Shown: positions 1 through 8,873, numbered from the stretch's first letter. The stretch is 36,292 nt of DNA from Streptomyces altiplanensis (GCA_003719395.1 RHMC01000066.1:1-36292); one strand, 5' to 3'. Numbers and translations are program-made. The notes: generated by a model from the letters alone, not told the origin.

Positions 1-32
1 CGTGTGACGGGCGCGGCCGGACGGAAGGGCCG

Positions 33-57
33 GGGCCCGGGTCCGGAGCCCGGGGCC
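33..57 (-). terminator. possible GC-rich terminator hairpin after the GH43-CBM42 gene
   Basis: GGCCCGGG and CCCGGGGCC can pair with one bulged base around a short TCCGGAG loop, about 30 bases past the stop codon of the GH43-CBM42 gene. There is no T-run, which is normal in Streptomyces. The surrounding sequence is low-complexity G/C, so the pairing could be chance. Confidence 0.3.
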
Positions 58-65
58 GGGGCCGG

Positions 66-85
66 ATCAGGTCAGGTCAGGTCAG
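66..85. repeat. pentanucleotide tandem repeat (A/G)TCAG x4
   Basis: Four consecutive copies of ATCAG/GTCAG lie immediately downstream of the stop codon (complement of 87-89) of the GH43-CBM42 gene. No function is evident. It looks like a simple slippage repeat in untranslated sequence. Confidence 0.7.
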
Positions 86-86
86 A

Positions 87-1532
87 TCACTGCTGGTGGA
101 ACGTGGCGTCCTGCCTGGCGAGCGCGGTGCCGGCGCCCTGCAGGTGGAGCAGGAAGTCGAAGTGCCGGATGTACTGGCCGGGGGCGGTGTACGCCTCGTA
201 GGAGACGCCGGCCGGGTCGGCCAGGCCGGGCCGCTGGTGGAAGCTGGCGCTGCCCTTGAAGGCGGTGGTGCCGTCGTTCTTCTCCACCCAGACCTCGCCG
301 TTCCTGTGGCGCAGGTAGTAGCCAGGGAAGTTGGCGGACTCCAGCGAGACGGTGCCGCTGCCGGCGAGCCCGGTCACGGTGCGGAACTGCGAGTCGGCGA
401 GGTTGGTGACGTTCGCCTCCAGCTTGCCGCGGTACTCCCAGTGCCGGATGTAGTGGTCGGGGAAGTTGGCGGAGGACAGACGCCTGGGCGTGACGCCGTC
501 GGCGACCGGGATGCCGAAGTCGGGCGTGCCGTCGGCGTTCCAGTAGAGCTTCTGCACGCGGGTGCGGCGGTTGGGGTCGTTCAGCGGGTCACCGGTGATG
601 TTCTTGTAGTTGCGGTCGTGGTAGACGAGGACGTCGCTCCTGCCGTCCTCCGACGTGGTGAAGGAGTTGTGGCCCGGACCGTACTGGCCGGTGGCGGCGT
701 TGCTGGTGAAGACCGGGACCGGGCTCTTCTTCCAGGCGGCGGGGTCGAGCAGGTTCCCGCCGGCGGAGGCGGTGAGCAGGCCGAGGCAGTAGTTGCTGTC
801 GGTCGCGGACGCCGAGTAGCTCATGAAGACCTTGCCGCCGCGCTGGATCACGGCCGGGCCCTCGTTGACCTTGTGGCCGGCGGTCTCCCAGCCGTACGTG
901 GGCACGGTCAGGCGGACCGGGGTGCCGGTGATGGTCCAGGGGTTGGCCATCCTGGCGAGGTAGACGTTGGAGTTGGTGTCGATCGCCGGGTCCTTCTGCG
1001 CCCAGCTGAGGTAGCGGACGCCGTTCACCACGAAGGTGGTCGCGTCCAGCGCGAAGCTGTCCATCGGGGTGGCGATCCGGCCCTTCTCGGTCCAGCCGCC
1101 GGTCAGGGGGTTGGCCGCGGAGCTCTCCAGGGCGTACATCCGGATCTTCCAGACGTCGTCGGCCCGCCCGGCGGCGAAGTAGACGTACCACTTGCCGTCG
1201 ATGAAGTGGATCTCCGGGGCCCAGATGTGCGCGCCCATGTCGCCGGTGGCGTGCTTGGTCCAGATCACCGTCTCGGGGGCGGTGGACAGGCCCTGGATGG
1301 TGGTGGCCCGGCGCAGGACGATGCGGTCGTACTCGGGGACGGTGGCGGTGAAGTAGTAGTAGCCGTCGGTGTGTCTGAAGATGTGCGGGTCGGCGCGCTG
1401 GTTCACCAGGGGGTTGGTGTACGAGACGGCGGGTGAGGCGGGCACGGCGGCCTGGGCCGGTGCGGGCAGCAGCACAGCGGCCAGCATCGCGGCGCCGGCG
1501 GCGAGGGCGCCGGAGAGCTTGCGGATTCTCAT
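87..1532 (-). CDS. secreted GH43 arabinofuranosidase with C-terminal CBM42 (AbfB) domain
   Basis: A secreted 481-residue glycosidase predicted to release L-arabinose from arabinan or arabinoxylan side chains. Residues 1-28 are a Sec signal peptide: MRIRKL, a hydrophobic stretch, then cleavage after AQA. The GH43 five-bladed propeller follows at about 35-340. Its three expected acids are visible: general base D48 in RADPH, D163 in ALDATTF, and general acid E224 in NEGPAV. Residues about 345-481 are an AbfB/CBM42 arabinofuranose-binding module with three repeats built on SANFP, YIRH/YLRH and FHQ motifs. Known Streptomyces GH43-CBM42 enzymes are exo-1,5-alpha-L-arabinofuranosidases, so that activity is the best guess. 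The ATG at 1532 is chosen because the signal peptide begins there; the frame runs further upstream but encodes no protein-like sequence. The gene starts 55 bases after the GH43-CBM13 stop, so the two are probably co-transcribed. Confidence 0.93.
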   Translation of the reverse strand: MRIRKLSGALAAGAAMLAAVLLPAPAQAAVPASPAVSYTNPLVNQRADPHIFRHTDGYYYFTATVPEYDRIVLRRATTIQGLSTAPETVIWTKHATGDMGAHIWAPEIHFIDGKWYVYFAAGRADDVWKIRMYALESSAANPLTGGWTEKGRIATPMDSFALDATTFVVNGVRYLSWAQKDPAIDTNSNVYLARMANPWTITGTPVRLTVPTYGWETAGHKVNEGPAVIQRGGKVFMSYSASATDSNYCLGLLTASAGGNLLDPAAWKKSPVPVFTSNAATGQYGPGHNSFTTSEDGRSDVLVYHDRNYKNITGDPLNDPNRRTRVQKLYWNADGTPDFGIPVADGVTPRRLSSANFPDHYIRHWEYRGKLEANVTNLADSQFRTVTGLAGSGTVSLESANFPGYYLRHRNGEVWVEKNDGTTAFKGSASFHQRPGLADPAGVSYEAYTAPGQYIRHFDFLLHLQGAGTALARQDATFHQQ

Positions 1533-1550
1533 CGCGGTGTCTTTCTCCTG

Positions 1551-1574
1551 GTGCGGGTGCGGGTGCGGGTGCGG
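1551..1574. repeat. hexanucleotide repeat GTGCGG x4 in the leader of the GH43-CBM42 gene
   Basis: Four perfect GTGCGG copies occupy nearly half of the 55-base gap between the two GH43 genes, just upstream of an AGGAG ribosome-binding site. On the sense strand this reads as a CCGCAC repeat. It may only be replication slippage, but its place in a short intercistronic gap could affect translation of the downstream gene. Confidence 0.75.
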
Positions 1575-1587
1575 GATGGGGCCGGGG

Positions 1588-3088
1588 TCAGTTGGCCTTG
1601 AGCTGCCACTGCTGGCAGGGGTTCGCGAGCCAGGACCACTGGCGTACGTCGGCGCCGTCCGCCGTCGAGCAGTCGGCGACGTCCGCGACCTTGCCGCTGT
1701 TGGCGTTGACCAGGCGCACCCATCCGCCGGTGTCACTGACCACCATCCGGAAGCGCTGACAGGTGTTGTTCCTCCACGACCACTGGCGCAGGTCGCCTCC
1801 GTCCGCCGTCGAGCAGTCGGCGACGTCCAGCGCCTTGCCGCTGGCGACGTTGACCAGGCGGCTGGTGTCGTCGGCCTGGTCCTCGATGCGCCATTTCTGG
1901 GCGGCGTGGCCGTTGCAGGTCCACTGGCGCACGTTCGCCCCGTCGGCCGGGGAGGCGTTCTCCAGGTCCAGGCACTTGCCGCTGCCGCGGTTCACCAGGG
2001 TGTACGAGGTCGGTGTGGCCGCCTTCTCACCCGACGGGCCGGGCCGGGAAGTGCCCAGTGCCACGGGGGCGCCGAAGTTCGGTGAACCGTCCGCGTTCCA
2101 GGTGAACTTCTGGGCGCGGGTGGTACGGCCGTTGTCGCAGCCCTCGCTCGCCCGGTCGTTGGCGTGGTAGACGATCCAGTTCTCCGTGCCGTCGGGCGAG
2201 GTGAAGAAGCCGTTGTGGCCGGGCCCGTAGACGCCTGCCGCGTCGTTGCGCTGGAAGACCGGGGCGGCCTTCTTCGTCCACGACGAGGCGCTCAGCGGAT
2301 CGGCACCCGTCAGCTCCAGCTGTCCGAGCTTGTAGTCCGCGGTGGTGCAGTAGCTGGCGGAGTAGACGATGAAGGTCTTGCCGTTGCGGTAGAGCGGTTC
2401 GGGGCCTTCGTTGACGGGGGCGCCCTGGCGCTCCCAGGCGTGCGTCGGCGTCGAGAGGGTGCGCAGCGGGCCGCTGACGGTGTACGGGTTGCTCATCGGC
2501 GCGATGACCAGGTTCTGGGTCCCGTTGCCCATGGCGCTGCCGAGCAGGTACAGCTTTCCGCCGGCCCGCAGCACGCTGCCGTCGATCAGCCAGTTGTCGT
2601 TGGCCGGGTCGTACAGCCGGTTCTTGTAGCGGTACGGGCCGGTCGGGTCGGACCCGGTGCTCTCCAGTACGTGCGTGCGCTGGGTCTTGTTGTAGTCGGC
2701 GACGCCCTCCCCGGCCGTGTAGTAGAGGTACCAGCGGCCGTCGAAGAAGTGGATCTCGGGCGCCCAGATGTTGCAGCAGCGGGACGGCGTGGTGTCGGAC
2801 CACACCTGCACGCTGGGCGCGTCGGCGAGGCCGGCCAGGGTGGGTGACTTGCGCATGGTGATCTCCGAGGACCACGAGGTCGTCACCAGGTAGTAGTTGC
2901 CGTCGTAGTACTCCAGCCAGGGGTCGGCGCCCTTCTGCGACTTCACCGGGTTGGTGTACGCGGCACCGGCGGCTGCCGTGGCGGGCGGGCTGACGGTGGT
3001 GCAGAGCAGGGCGAGGACGGCGATCGCGAGCGACGATCCAGGTACGGGGGCGAGTGCGGATGCGGGCGGGGGCGGGGATGGAGGTCAC
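1588..3088 (-). CDS. secreted GH43 glycosidase with CBM13 (ricin-type) domain, 5' frameshift
   Basis: A secreted arabinan/arabinoxylan-type hydrolase of about 500 residues. The GH43 propeller begins at YTNPVKSQ and shows the catalytic triad as ADPW (base), LIDGS, and NEGPEP (acid). A ricin-B/CBM13 trefoil ends the protein (about 2010-1588), with QKW/QRF/QQW repeats and paired cysteines. The first start in the main frame is a GTG at 2946, but this lies inside the conserved YTNPVKS strand and leaves no signal peptide. A GTG at 3088 with AAGGGA seven bases upstream opens a basic N-terminus (TSIPAPARIR) in another frame. A hydrophobic signal core (SLAIAVLALL, then TATA) lies in the main frame at about 3033-2970. 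One base shift near 3030-3045 joins them into a normal signal peptide. Two LacI-type operators sit just upstream. The exact substrate is uncertain. Confidence 0.85.
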
Positions 3089-3140
3089 AACTGTCCCTTG
3101 GTGGTGGCGCACGGACTGGGCCGTGGCAGGGGGTCGCGTA

Positions 3141-3154
3141 AGAGAGCGCTCACA
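3141..3154. promoter_or_regulatory. LacI-type operator upstream of the GH43 genes (proximal, weaker)
   Basis: AGAGAGCGCTCACA (sense strand TGTGAGCGCTCTCT) is centred on the palindrome GAGCGCTC, about 60 bases upstream of the GTG start at 3088. Its sense strand matches the first ten bases of the site before the transporter operon, TGTGAGCGCTAACA. It is a second candidate binding site for the local LacI-family regulators. Confidence 0.5.
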
Positions 3155-3218
3155 ACGCCTTGAGCGGATGGTGTACACCGGCGGCGCGCAAGACTGCGTT
3201 CCTACCGTGTTGCGCGAT

Positions 3219-3232
3219 TGTTAACGCTAACA
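3219..3232. promoter_or_regulatory. LacI-type operator TGTTAACGCTAACA upstream of the GH43 genes
   Basis: The site is a 14-bp near-palindrome with a central CG, typical of LacI/GalR operators. The identical 14 bases occur at 7470-7483 before araB, and both copies share the flanking GAT on the left. It is AT-rich against the local background and lies about 130 bases upstream of the GH43-CBM13 start. The natural reader is one of the two LacI-family proteins encoded at 13,941-17,188. Confidence 0.75.
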
Positions 3233-3284
3233 GTCCGTCAGTCAAGGGTTTCGGCCAAAGCTGCCGCACCCCGGAAACGCCCGC

Positions 3285-3314
3285 GCGCCCGGACCGTGGG
3301 AACGGTCCGGGCGC
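3285..3314 (-). terminator. terminator after araBDA
   Basis: A perfect 12-bp stem, GCGCCCGGACCG with CGGTCCGGGCGC, encloses a 6-base loop TGGGAA. It lies 63 bases past the araA stop and before the GH43 operators. It separates the araBDA transcript from the GH43 transcription unit. Confidence 0.8.
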
Positions 3315-3376
3315 CGCGGCGTGTGCGCGCCGTGGGCCCCTGTCGCGGCCGGGCGGCGACGGAGAGCCGGTTCAGG

Positions 3377-4882
3377 TCACAAGCCCTGTGCCATGCGGTA
3401 GTAGGCCTGGTTCCAGCGGATCTCCTGGGTGAACCGGCGGATCGTGGTGTCCGCGTCGATCACCAGCAGTTCGGTGCCGAGGATGTCCGCGAGATCGCCC
3501 AGCTCTTCGGCGCCGACGGCGCTCGACAGCACGGTGTGGTGCGGGGCTCCGGCGGTCAGCCAGGCTTCGGTGGAGGTGCGCAGGTCGGGCCGCGGCTGCC
3601 ACACCGCCCGGGCCACCGGCAGGTTCGGCAGCGGCTCGACGGGCTCGACCACGTCGATCTCGTTGGCGACCAGGCGGAACCGGTCCCCCATGTCGGCGAG
3701 TCCGATCACCACGGCCGGGCCGGTGTGCGCGTCGAAGACGAGCCGGACCGGGTCCTCGCGCCCGCCAATGCCCAGCGGGTGGATCTCGCAGGACGGCACG
3801 CCCGCCGAGATGGTCGGGCAGACCTCCAGCATGTGGGCGCCGAGGATCAGCTCCCGGCCGGGCTCCAGGTGGTAGGTGTAGTCCTCCATGAAGGAGGTGC
3901 CCCCGGGCAGGCCGGCGGACATCACCTTGAGGGTGCGCAGCAGGACCGAGGTCTTCCAGTCGCCCTCGCCGCCGAAGCCGTAGCCGTCGGCCATCAGGCG
4001 CTGCACCGCGAGGCCCGGGAGCTGCCGAAGCCCGCCGAGGTCCTCGAAGTTGGTGGTGAAGGCACGGAAGCCGCCCTCGTCGAGGAATCCGCGCATCCCG
4101 AGCTCGATCCGCGCGGCGTAGCGCAGCGAGTCGTGGCGGTCCCCGCCGGCCCGCAGTTCGGGGGCGACCCCGTAGGTCTCCTCGTACTCCTTGACCAGTG
4201 CGGTGATGTCGGCGTCGGCGACCGCGTCGACCACCTCGACCAGGTCGTTGACCCCGTAGGTGTTGACGGACACCCCGAAGCGGAGCTGCGCCTCGACCTT
4301 GTCGCCCTCGGTCACCGCGACGTCGCGCATGTTGTCGCCGAAGCGGGCGAGCTTGAGGCCGCGCAGCTCGGCCCGGCCCGCGGCGGCCCTCGCCCAGGAG
4401 GCGATCCGGGCGGCCACGGACGGATCGCTGACGTGTCCGGCGACCGTCTTGCGGGCGACGCCCAGGCGGGACTGGATGTACCCGAACTCGCGGTCGCCGT
4501 GGGCGGCCTGGTTGAGGTTCATGAAGTCCATGTCGATGGACGACCACGGGAGCGCGACGTTGGCCTGGGTGTGGAGGTGGAGCAGGGGCTTGCGCAGCGC
4601 GTCGAGTCCGGCGATCCACATCTTGGCCGGGGAGAAGGTGTGCATCCAGGCGATCAGGCCGATGCAGGCGTCGTCGGAGTTCGCGTCCAGGCAGACGCGC
4701 CGGATCGCGTCGGCCTCGGTGAGGACGGGCTTCCAGACGATACGGACGGGAATGCCGGCGTCGGCGCCGAGCGCGTCGGCTATCTGCCGCGACTGCTCGG
4801 CCACCTGCCGCAGCGTGTCGTCGCCGTACAGGCTCTGGCTGCCCGTCAGGAACCAGATCTCGCGTCCCTCGAGTGACGTCAT
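3377..4882 (-). CDS. araA: L-arabinose isomerase
   Basis: Converts L-arabinose to L-ribulose in the cytoplasm, the first step of bacterial arabinose catabolism; the family uses Mn2+. The protein has 501 residues, the normal family length. Family blocks are plain: FLTGSQSLYG at the N-terminus, WMHTFSPAKMW, HLHTQAN, RFGDNMRDVAVTEGDK, GEGDWKT (with the catalytic Glu) and FMEDYTYH. The ATG at 4882 is preceded by AAGGAG at normal spacing. A longer reading frame upstream overlaps araD and is not protein-like. The gene is last in araB-araD-araA, 11 bases after araD, and ends before a strong hairpin at 3285-3314. Expression is probably controlled from the operator at 7470. No frame disruption is seen. 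Confidence 0.97.
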   Translation of the reverse strand: MTSLEGREIWFLTGSQSLYGDDTLRQVAEQSRQIADALGADAGIPVRIVWKPVLTEADAIRRVCLDANSDDACIGLIAWMHTFSPAKMWIAGLDALRKPLLHLHTQANVALPWSSIDMDFMNLNQAAHGDREFGYIQSRLGVARKTVAGHVSDPSVAARIASWARAAAGRAELRGLKLARFGDNMRDVAVTEGDKVEAQLRFGVSVNTYGVNDLVEVVDAVADADITALVKEYEETYGVAPELRAGGDRHDSLRYAARIELGMRGFLDEGGFRAFTTNFEDLGGLRQLPGLAVQRLMADGYGFGGEGDWKTSVLLRTLKVMSAGLPGGTSFMEDYTYHLEPGRELILGAHMLEVCPTISAGVPSCEIHPLGIGGREDPVRLVFDAHTGPAVVIGLADMGDRFRLVANEIDVVEPVEPLPNLPVARAVWQPRPDLRTSTEAWLTAGAPHHTVLSSAVGAEELGDLADILGTELLVIDADTTIRRFTQEIRWNQAYYRMAQGL

Positions 4883-4893
4883 GGGAAAGCTCC

Positions 4894-5565
4894 TTACCGG
4901 GCAGCGCGCGGCTGGCCGTACACGTTCTGGTAGCGGTAGTTGAGGCGGTCGATGTCGTCCTGCGCGATCGGCAGCGGCTCGCCGAGCTGGCGGGAGATGT
5001 GGACGGTGCGCGCGACGTCCTCGCACATCACGGCGGCCTTGACGGCCGCCTTGGCGTCCTTGCCGATGGTGAAGACGCCGTGGCTCTTCATCAGGACGGC
5101 GGGCGACCGGTGGCCCCGCAGCGTCTCCACGATGCCGCGGCCGATGGAGTCGTCCCCGATCAGCGCGAAGGGCCCGACGGGGATCTCGGCGCCGAACTCG
5201 TCCGCCATGGCGGTCAGTACGCAGGGCACCGCCTCACCGCGCGCGGCCCAGGCGCAGGCATAGGTGGAGTGGGTGTGCACCACTCCGCCGACCTCGGGCA
5301 TGTGGCGGTAGACGTAGGCGTGTGCGGCGGTGTCGGAGGAGGGCGAGTGGTCGCCCTCCACCACGTTTCCGTCCAGGTCGCAGAGAATCATGTTCTCCGG
5401 GGACAGCTCGTCGTACGCGACACCGCTGGGCTTGATGACCAGGAGGTCCTCGCCCGGGACGCGGGCCGAGACGTTGCCCGCCGTCCAGACGACGAGGTTG
5501 TAGCGGACCAGGTCCTGGTGCAGGTCGCTGACCTGGCGGCGCAGCAGATCAATGGGTGACGACAT
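4894..5565 (-). CDS. araD: L-ribulose-5-phosphate 4-epimerase
   Basis: Epimerises L-ribulose-5-phosphate to D-xylulose-5-phosphate, which enters the pentose phosphate pathway. It is a 223-residue class II aldolase-fold enzyme. Diagnostic motifs are GN (30-31, in TAGNVSAR), KPSG (45-48), SSDT (76-79), the zinc ligands H97 and H99 in VVHTHS, and a third histidine H162 in KSHG. D78 corresponds to the metal-site or catalytic Asp of the family. The ATG at 5565 lies only three bases after the araB stop, so translation is probably coupled. The alternative, an L-fuculose-phosphate aldolase-type activity, is unlikely next to araA and araB. Confidence 0.96.
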   Translation of the reverse strand: MSSPIDLLRRQVSDLHQDLVRYNLVVWTAGNVSARVPGEDLLVIKPSGVAYDELSPENMILCDLDGNVVEGDHSPSSDTAAHAYVYRHMPEVGGVVHTHSTYACAWAARGEAVPCVLTAMADEFGAEIPVGPFALIGDDSIGRGIVETLRGHRSPAVLMKSHGVFTIGKDAKAAVKAAVMCEDVARTVHISRQLGEPLPIAQDDIDRLNYRYQNVYGQPRAAR

Positions 5566-5568
5566 GGG

Positions 5569-7259
5569 TCAGACCTCGCTGTTGTGGGCGGTCAGGGCGT
5601 GGTTGCGGATGGCGCGGAGCCGGTGCATCTGCTGGTCGGGGCCGGTGCCGAAGTGGTCGTGCAGGAGCCGGTACTCGGCGTACAGCGCGTCGTCGGCGTC
5701 GCCGGGCCGGGTCCGGCCGGTACACCGCGCGGTCGATCCGGCCCATGGCCGAGGCGGCGGTGCGTACGTCCGGGTAGGCGCCGGCGGCGACCGCGGCGTG
5801 GATGGCGGAGCCGAGCGCCGGGCCCTGGGCGGACACGGCGAGCGCGATCAGCCGCAGCACGTCGGCGTAGATCTGCATCAGCAGGGCGTTCTTCTTCAGC
5901 CCGCCGGTGACGATGAACTCGTGGACGGGGACGCCGCCCTGCTCCAGGGCGTCGACGATGGTGCGGGTGCCGAAGGCGGTGGCCTCGAGGAGCGCGCGGT
6001 AGATCTCCTCGGGGCGGGTCGCCAGGGTGAGACCGACGACGACGCCGGAGAGGTGGTGGTCGACCAGGGTGGAGCGGTTGCCGTTCATCCAGTCGAGGGC
6101 GACCAGTCCGTGGCCTCCGACCGGCTGGTCGGCGATCTTGCGGGTGAGCAGCTGGTGGAGGTCCTCGCCGGCCGCCTCGGCCTCGGCCGCGTACGCGGCG
6201 GGAACGCCCTGCCCCAGCCACCAGGCGAAGATGTCGCCGACCGCGCTCTGCCCCGCCTCGTAGCCGTAGGCGCCCTCGACGATGCCGCCGTCGACGACTC
6301 CGCAGATGCCGGGGACGTCGGCGAGCGTGGCGCCGTTGACGACGTGACAGGTGGAGGTGCCCATGACGGCGAGGAGCCGGCCGTTCTCGACGGCCTGCGC
6401 GGCGGCGGCCGCCACATGGGCGTCGACGTTGCCCGCCGCGACGGCGATGCCCTCCGGCAGACCGGTCCAGGCGGCGGCCCCGGCGGTCAGCGAGCCGGCC
6501 CGCGAGCCCAGGGGCGAGAGCGGGTGCTCCAGGCGGGTGCGGGCGAAGTCGGCGAAGCCGGGGTGCAGCGCGCCGAGGTAGTCCTCGCTCGGGTAATGGC
6601 CGTCCTGGTGGATGCCCTTGTAACCGGCGGTGCAGGTGTTGCGGGTCTCGACTCCGGTGAGCTGCCAGACGATCCAGTCGGCGGCCTCGATCCAGCGCTC
6701 GGTGGCGGCGTAGGCCGCCGGGTCCTCCTCCAGCACCTGGAGCGCCTTGGCGTACTGCCATTCGGCGGAGATCTTGCCGCCGTAGCGGGAGATCCACTTC
6801 TCGGCCCGCTGGTGGGCGAGGTGGTTGATCCGGTCGGCCTGGCCCTGGGCGGCGTGGTGCTTCCAGAGTTTGGGCCAGGCGTGCGGACGGTCGCCCAGCC
6901 CGCTCTCGGCGAGCGGGGTGCCGTCGCCGCGGACGGGCAGGACGGTGCAGGCGGTGAAGTCGGTGGCGATGCCGACGACGGCCGCCGGGTCGATGCCGGC
7001 GGCGGCGACGGCGGCCGGGACCGCGGTGGCGGAGCACCTCGCGCCAGTCCACGGGGTGCTGGAGGGCCCAGTCCGGCGGCAGCTGGGCGCCGGTGGTGGG
7101 CAGTACGCGGTCGATGACGCCGTGGGGGTACTCGTGGACGGCCGAACCGAGCTCCTCACCGTCTCGCACGCGGACCACCACGGCCCGGCCGGACAGCGTG
7201 CCGAAGTCGACACCGACGACGTAGCTCTCCGGATCCCGGGTGGGAGGAGTCACGGTCAC
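5569..7259 (-). CDS. araB: L-ribulokinase (FGGY kinase), two frameshifts
   Basis: Phosphorylates L-ribulose with ATP to give L-ribulose-5-phosphate. The N-terminal FGGY block is YVVGVDFGTLSGRAVV, with the phosphate-binding GTLSG. The C-terminal half has the kinase signature GGLKKN in FIVTGGLKKNALLMQ. Total length is about 563 residues, normal for AraB. The start is GTG 7259, which has AAGGA seven bases upstream; a GTG at 7265 would sit on the ribosome-binding site. Two frame changes are needed. One near 7035 joins VDWREV to AVPAAVAAAGIDP. One near 5705 joins AVYRPDP to DADDALYAEYRLLHDHF. Both flanks stay conserved, so sequencing errors are likelier than a dead gene. It is first in the ara operon; an inverted repeat (7342-7380) and a LacI-type operator (7470) lie upstream. 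Confidence 0.92.
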
Positions 7260-7341
7260 TTTCACTTCCTTCGTTACGAAGCCGGGGTGCCGGAGGCCGG
7301 CCGCTGGATCGTCCGCGTCCCCGCGGAGCCCGGCGGCCGGC

Positions 7342-7380
7342 CACCTGTTCCGCGCCTCCCCCTGAGTTGCGGAACAGGTG
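7342..7380. other. long inverted repeat in the araB leader / downstream of galM
   Basis: CACCTGTTCCGC and GCGGAACAGGTG form a perfect 12-bp inverted repeat around a 15-base loop. It starts 83 bases upstream of the araB start, between araB and the operator at 7470. It could terminate the galM transcript, fold as an attenuator in araB mRNA, or bind a dimeric regulator. The GGAACAGGTG arms are less G/C-pure than ordinary local hairpins. Confidence 0.7.
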
Positions 7381-7461
7381 CCGCCGACCGGGCGCAAGCC
7401 CGAGGCGTCGGCCGGGTCGGCGGAGTCGGTGGCCGCTCATGGAGCGGCGTCGAGGGCACGC

Positions 7462-8659
7462 TCAGTGATTGTTAACGCTAACAACCATGCTGTCAACAGG
7501 CTGCCCGGGCCCGCCGGACCGCGCCGGGACGGTCCGGAGCGGGGAGCCGGAGGCGATCCGCTCGCGGTCGCGCTCCGGTCCGCCGTCCGTCGCCGCCTCG
7601 CAGGTGAAGCGCAGCACGTGGTGGAGTGGTACACCTCCCCCGGCCGCAGCACCGCCGACGGGTACTCGGGGCGGTTGGGCGAGTCGGGGAAGTGCTGGGT
7701 CTCCAGGGCAACGCCGGCCCGCGCCGGATAGCGGCTCCCGGACTTGCCGGCGAAGGACCCGTCGAAGTGGTTGCCGGTGTAGATCTGCAGACCGGGTTCG
7801 GTGGTGTGTACGTCCATCCGGCGGCCGGACGCGGGATCACGGAGCACCGCGGCCCTGCGCGGCCCGGCGGCGGCGTCGCGCAGTACCCAGTTGTGATCGA
7901 ATCCCCCGCCGCCGAGGCGCAGTTGGCGGTGGTCCTGGGCGAGGGCCTCACCGATGCGCCGGGGTGACGTGAGGTCGAAGGGCGTGCCGTGGACACGCTC
8001 GGCGGGCCCCAGGGGGATCAGGCTCCCGTCGACGGGGAGGTAGTGGTCGGCGTCGCACTGGAGCAGGTGGCCGTCGACGGTGCCCGCGCCTTCTCCCGCG
8101 AGGTTGAAGTAGGCGTGGTTGGTGAGGTTGACGACGGTGGGCCGGTCGGTGACGGCCGTGTACTCGATCGTCAGCGTGCCGTCCCTGTCCAGGAGGTAGC
8201 AGACCGTGGCGTCGACGGTGCCCGGGAAGCCCTGGTCGCCGTCCTGGCTGCGCAGCCGCAGTCGCACTCCGGTGCGGTCCTCGCACCCGGCGTACCCGGC
8301 GGACTGGGCGGACCACTTCCGCAGGTCGAAACCTTCGGGGCCGCCGTGCAGGCTGTGTCCGGTGGGGAGAGTGCGCAGGTGGTGGATCTCGCCGTCGAGC
8401 GGCAGGACCCCTCCGCCGATCCGGTTGCCGTAACGGCCCACGGTGGCGCCCAGATAGCGGGCCCGGCCGGACAGCTCGCGCGGATCGGCCGGGGCCAGGA
8501 CGACGTCGGCGAGGACACCGTCGCGGTCGGGGACGTGCAGCGCGTGCAGGCGGGCCCCGACGGCGTACACCTCGGCACGGACACCGCCGTCGAAACCGAA
8601 GGCCCAGAGCTCGTCGCGTACGTGGCGTCCGGCGTGCGTACGGCATAGGGCGTGCTCAC
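7462..8659 (-). CDS. galM: aldose 1-epimerase (mutarotase), two probable frameshifts
   Basis: Interconverts alpha and beta anomers of free aldoses; here probably arabinose after import. The core shows GalM-family motifs: GRYGNRI, LPTGHSLHGGPEGFD, NLTNHAYFNLAG (substrate histidine), GGFDHNWVL, and LQIYTGNHFDG with the terminal RAGVALETQHFPDSPN block containing the catalytic Glu. The main frame starts only at a GTG at 8570, inside the first conserved strand. The missing N-terminus (STPYAVRTPDATY) lies in another frame from GTG 8659 and joins DELWAFGFDGG after a shift near 8617. Near 7617 a second shift would give the usual ending HSTTVLRFTCEAAT, so the true C-terminus is unsure and may overlap the operator at 7470. 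The GTG at 8659 overlaps the stop of a small ORF upstream, suggesting translational coupling. Confidence 0.88.
7470..7483. promoter_or_regulatory. LacI-type operator TGTTAACGCTAACA upstream of araB
   Basis: This is the same 14 bases as 3219-3232, again preceded by GAT. It lies about 210 bases upstream of the araB start, in the short region between galM and araB, so the araBDA promoter is probably here. The shared operator ties araBDA to the GH43 genes and to the transporter operon. Confidence 0.75.
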
Positions 8660-8781
8660 CGGGCGGGCCCCGGCCTGCGGTACGCCTGTCCGGCCGGACC
8701 GGGGGCCGGTGTTCCGCGGCGGGCCGCGGAACTCCGGTCGTGCGGTGCGGCGTTCAGGTCGGTGATGAGGTCGGTGATCAC
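8656..8781 (-). CDS. possible 41-residue ORF coupled to galM
   Basis: An open frame of 41 codons starts at GTG 8781, with a very good ribosome-binding site AAAGGAG six bases upstream. Its TGA overlaps the galM GTG as GTGA. The peptide begins VITDLITDLNAAPHD and becomes Arg/Pro/Ala-rich, and I recognise no family. It lies between the last transporter permease and galM. It may be a small protein, or only a device that loads ribosomes for galM, which itself has a weak ribosome-binding site. The evidence is the ribosome-binding site and the overlap, not conservation. Confidence 0.4.
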   Translation of the reverse strand: MITDLITDLNAAPHDRSSAARRGTPAPGPAGQAYRRPGPAR

Positions 8782-8873
8782 GCGGGGCTCCTTTGCGGGG
8801 TCGTGCCGGCCGCGCCCTGGGGGCGCCCGGTGCGGCGGATCGTGACGGGTCCGGACCGGGTCCGGAGGCGCTC

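Noticed and set aside
96..1436. Long plus-strand open frame opposite the GH43-CBM42 gene
   Set aside because: Gly/Val/Ala/Arg-rich shadow of a high-GC gene; the minus strand has signal peptide, catalytic residues and CBM42 repeats.
1588..2946. GTG 2946 as the start of the GH43-CBM13 gene
   Set aside because: It encodes the Val of the conserved YTNPVKS strand and would remove the export signal visible just upstream.
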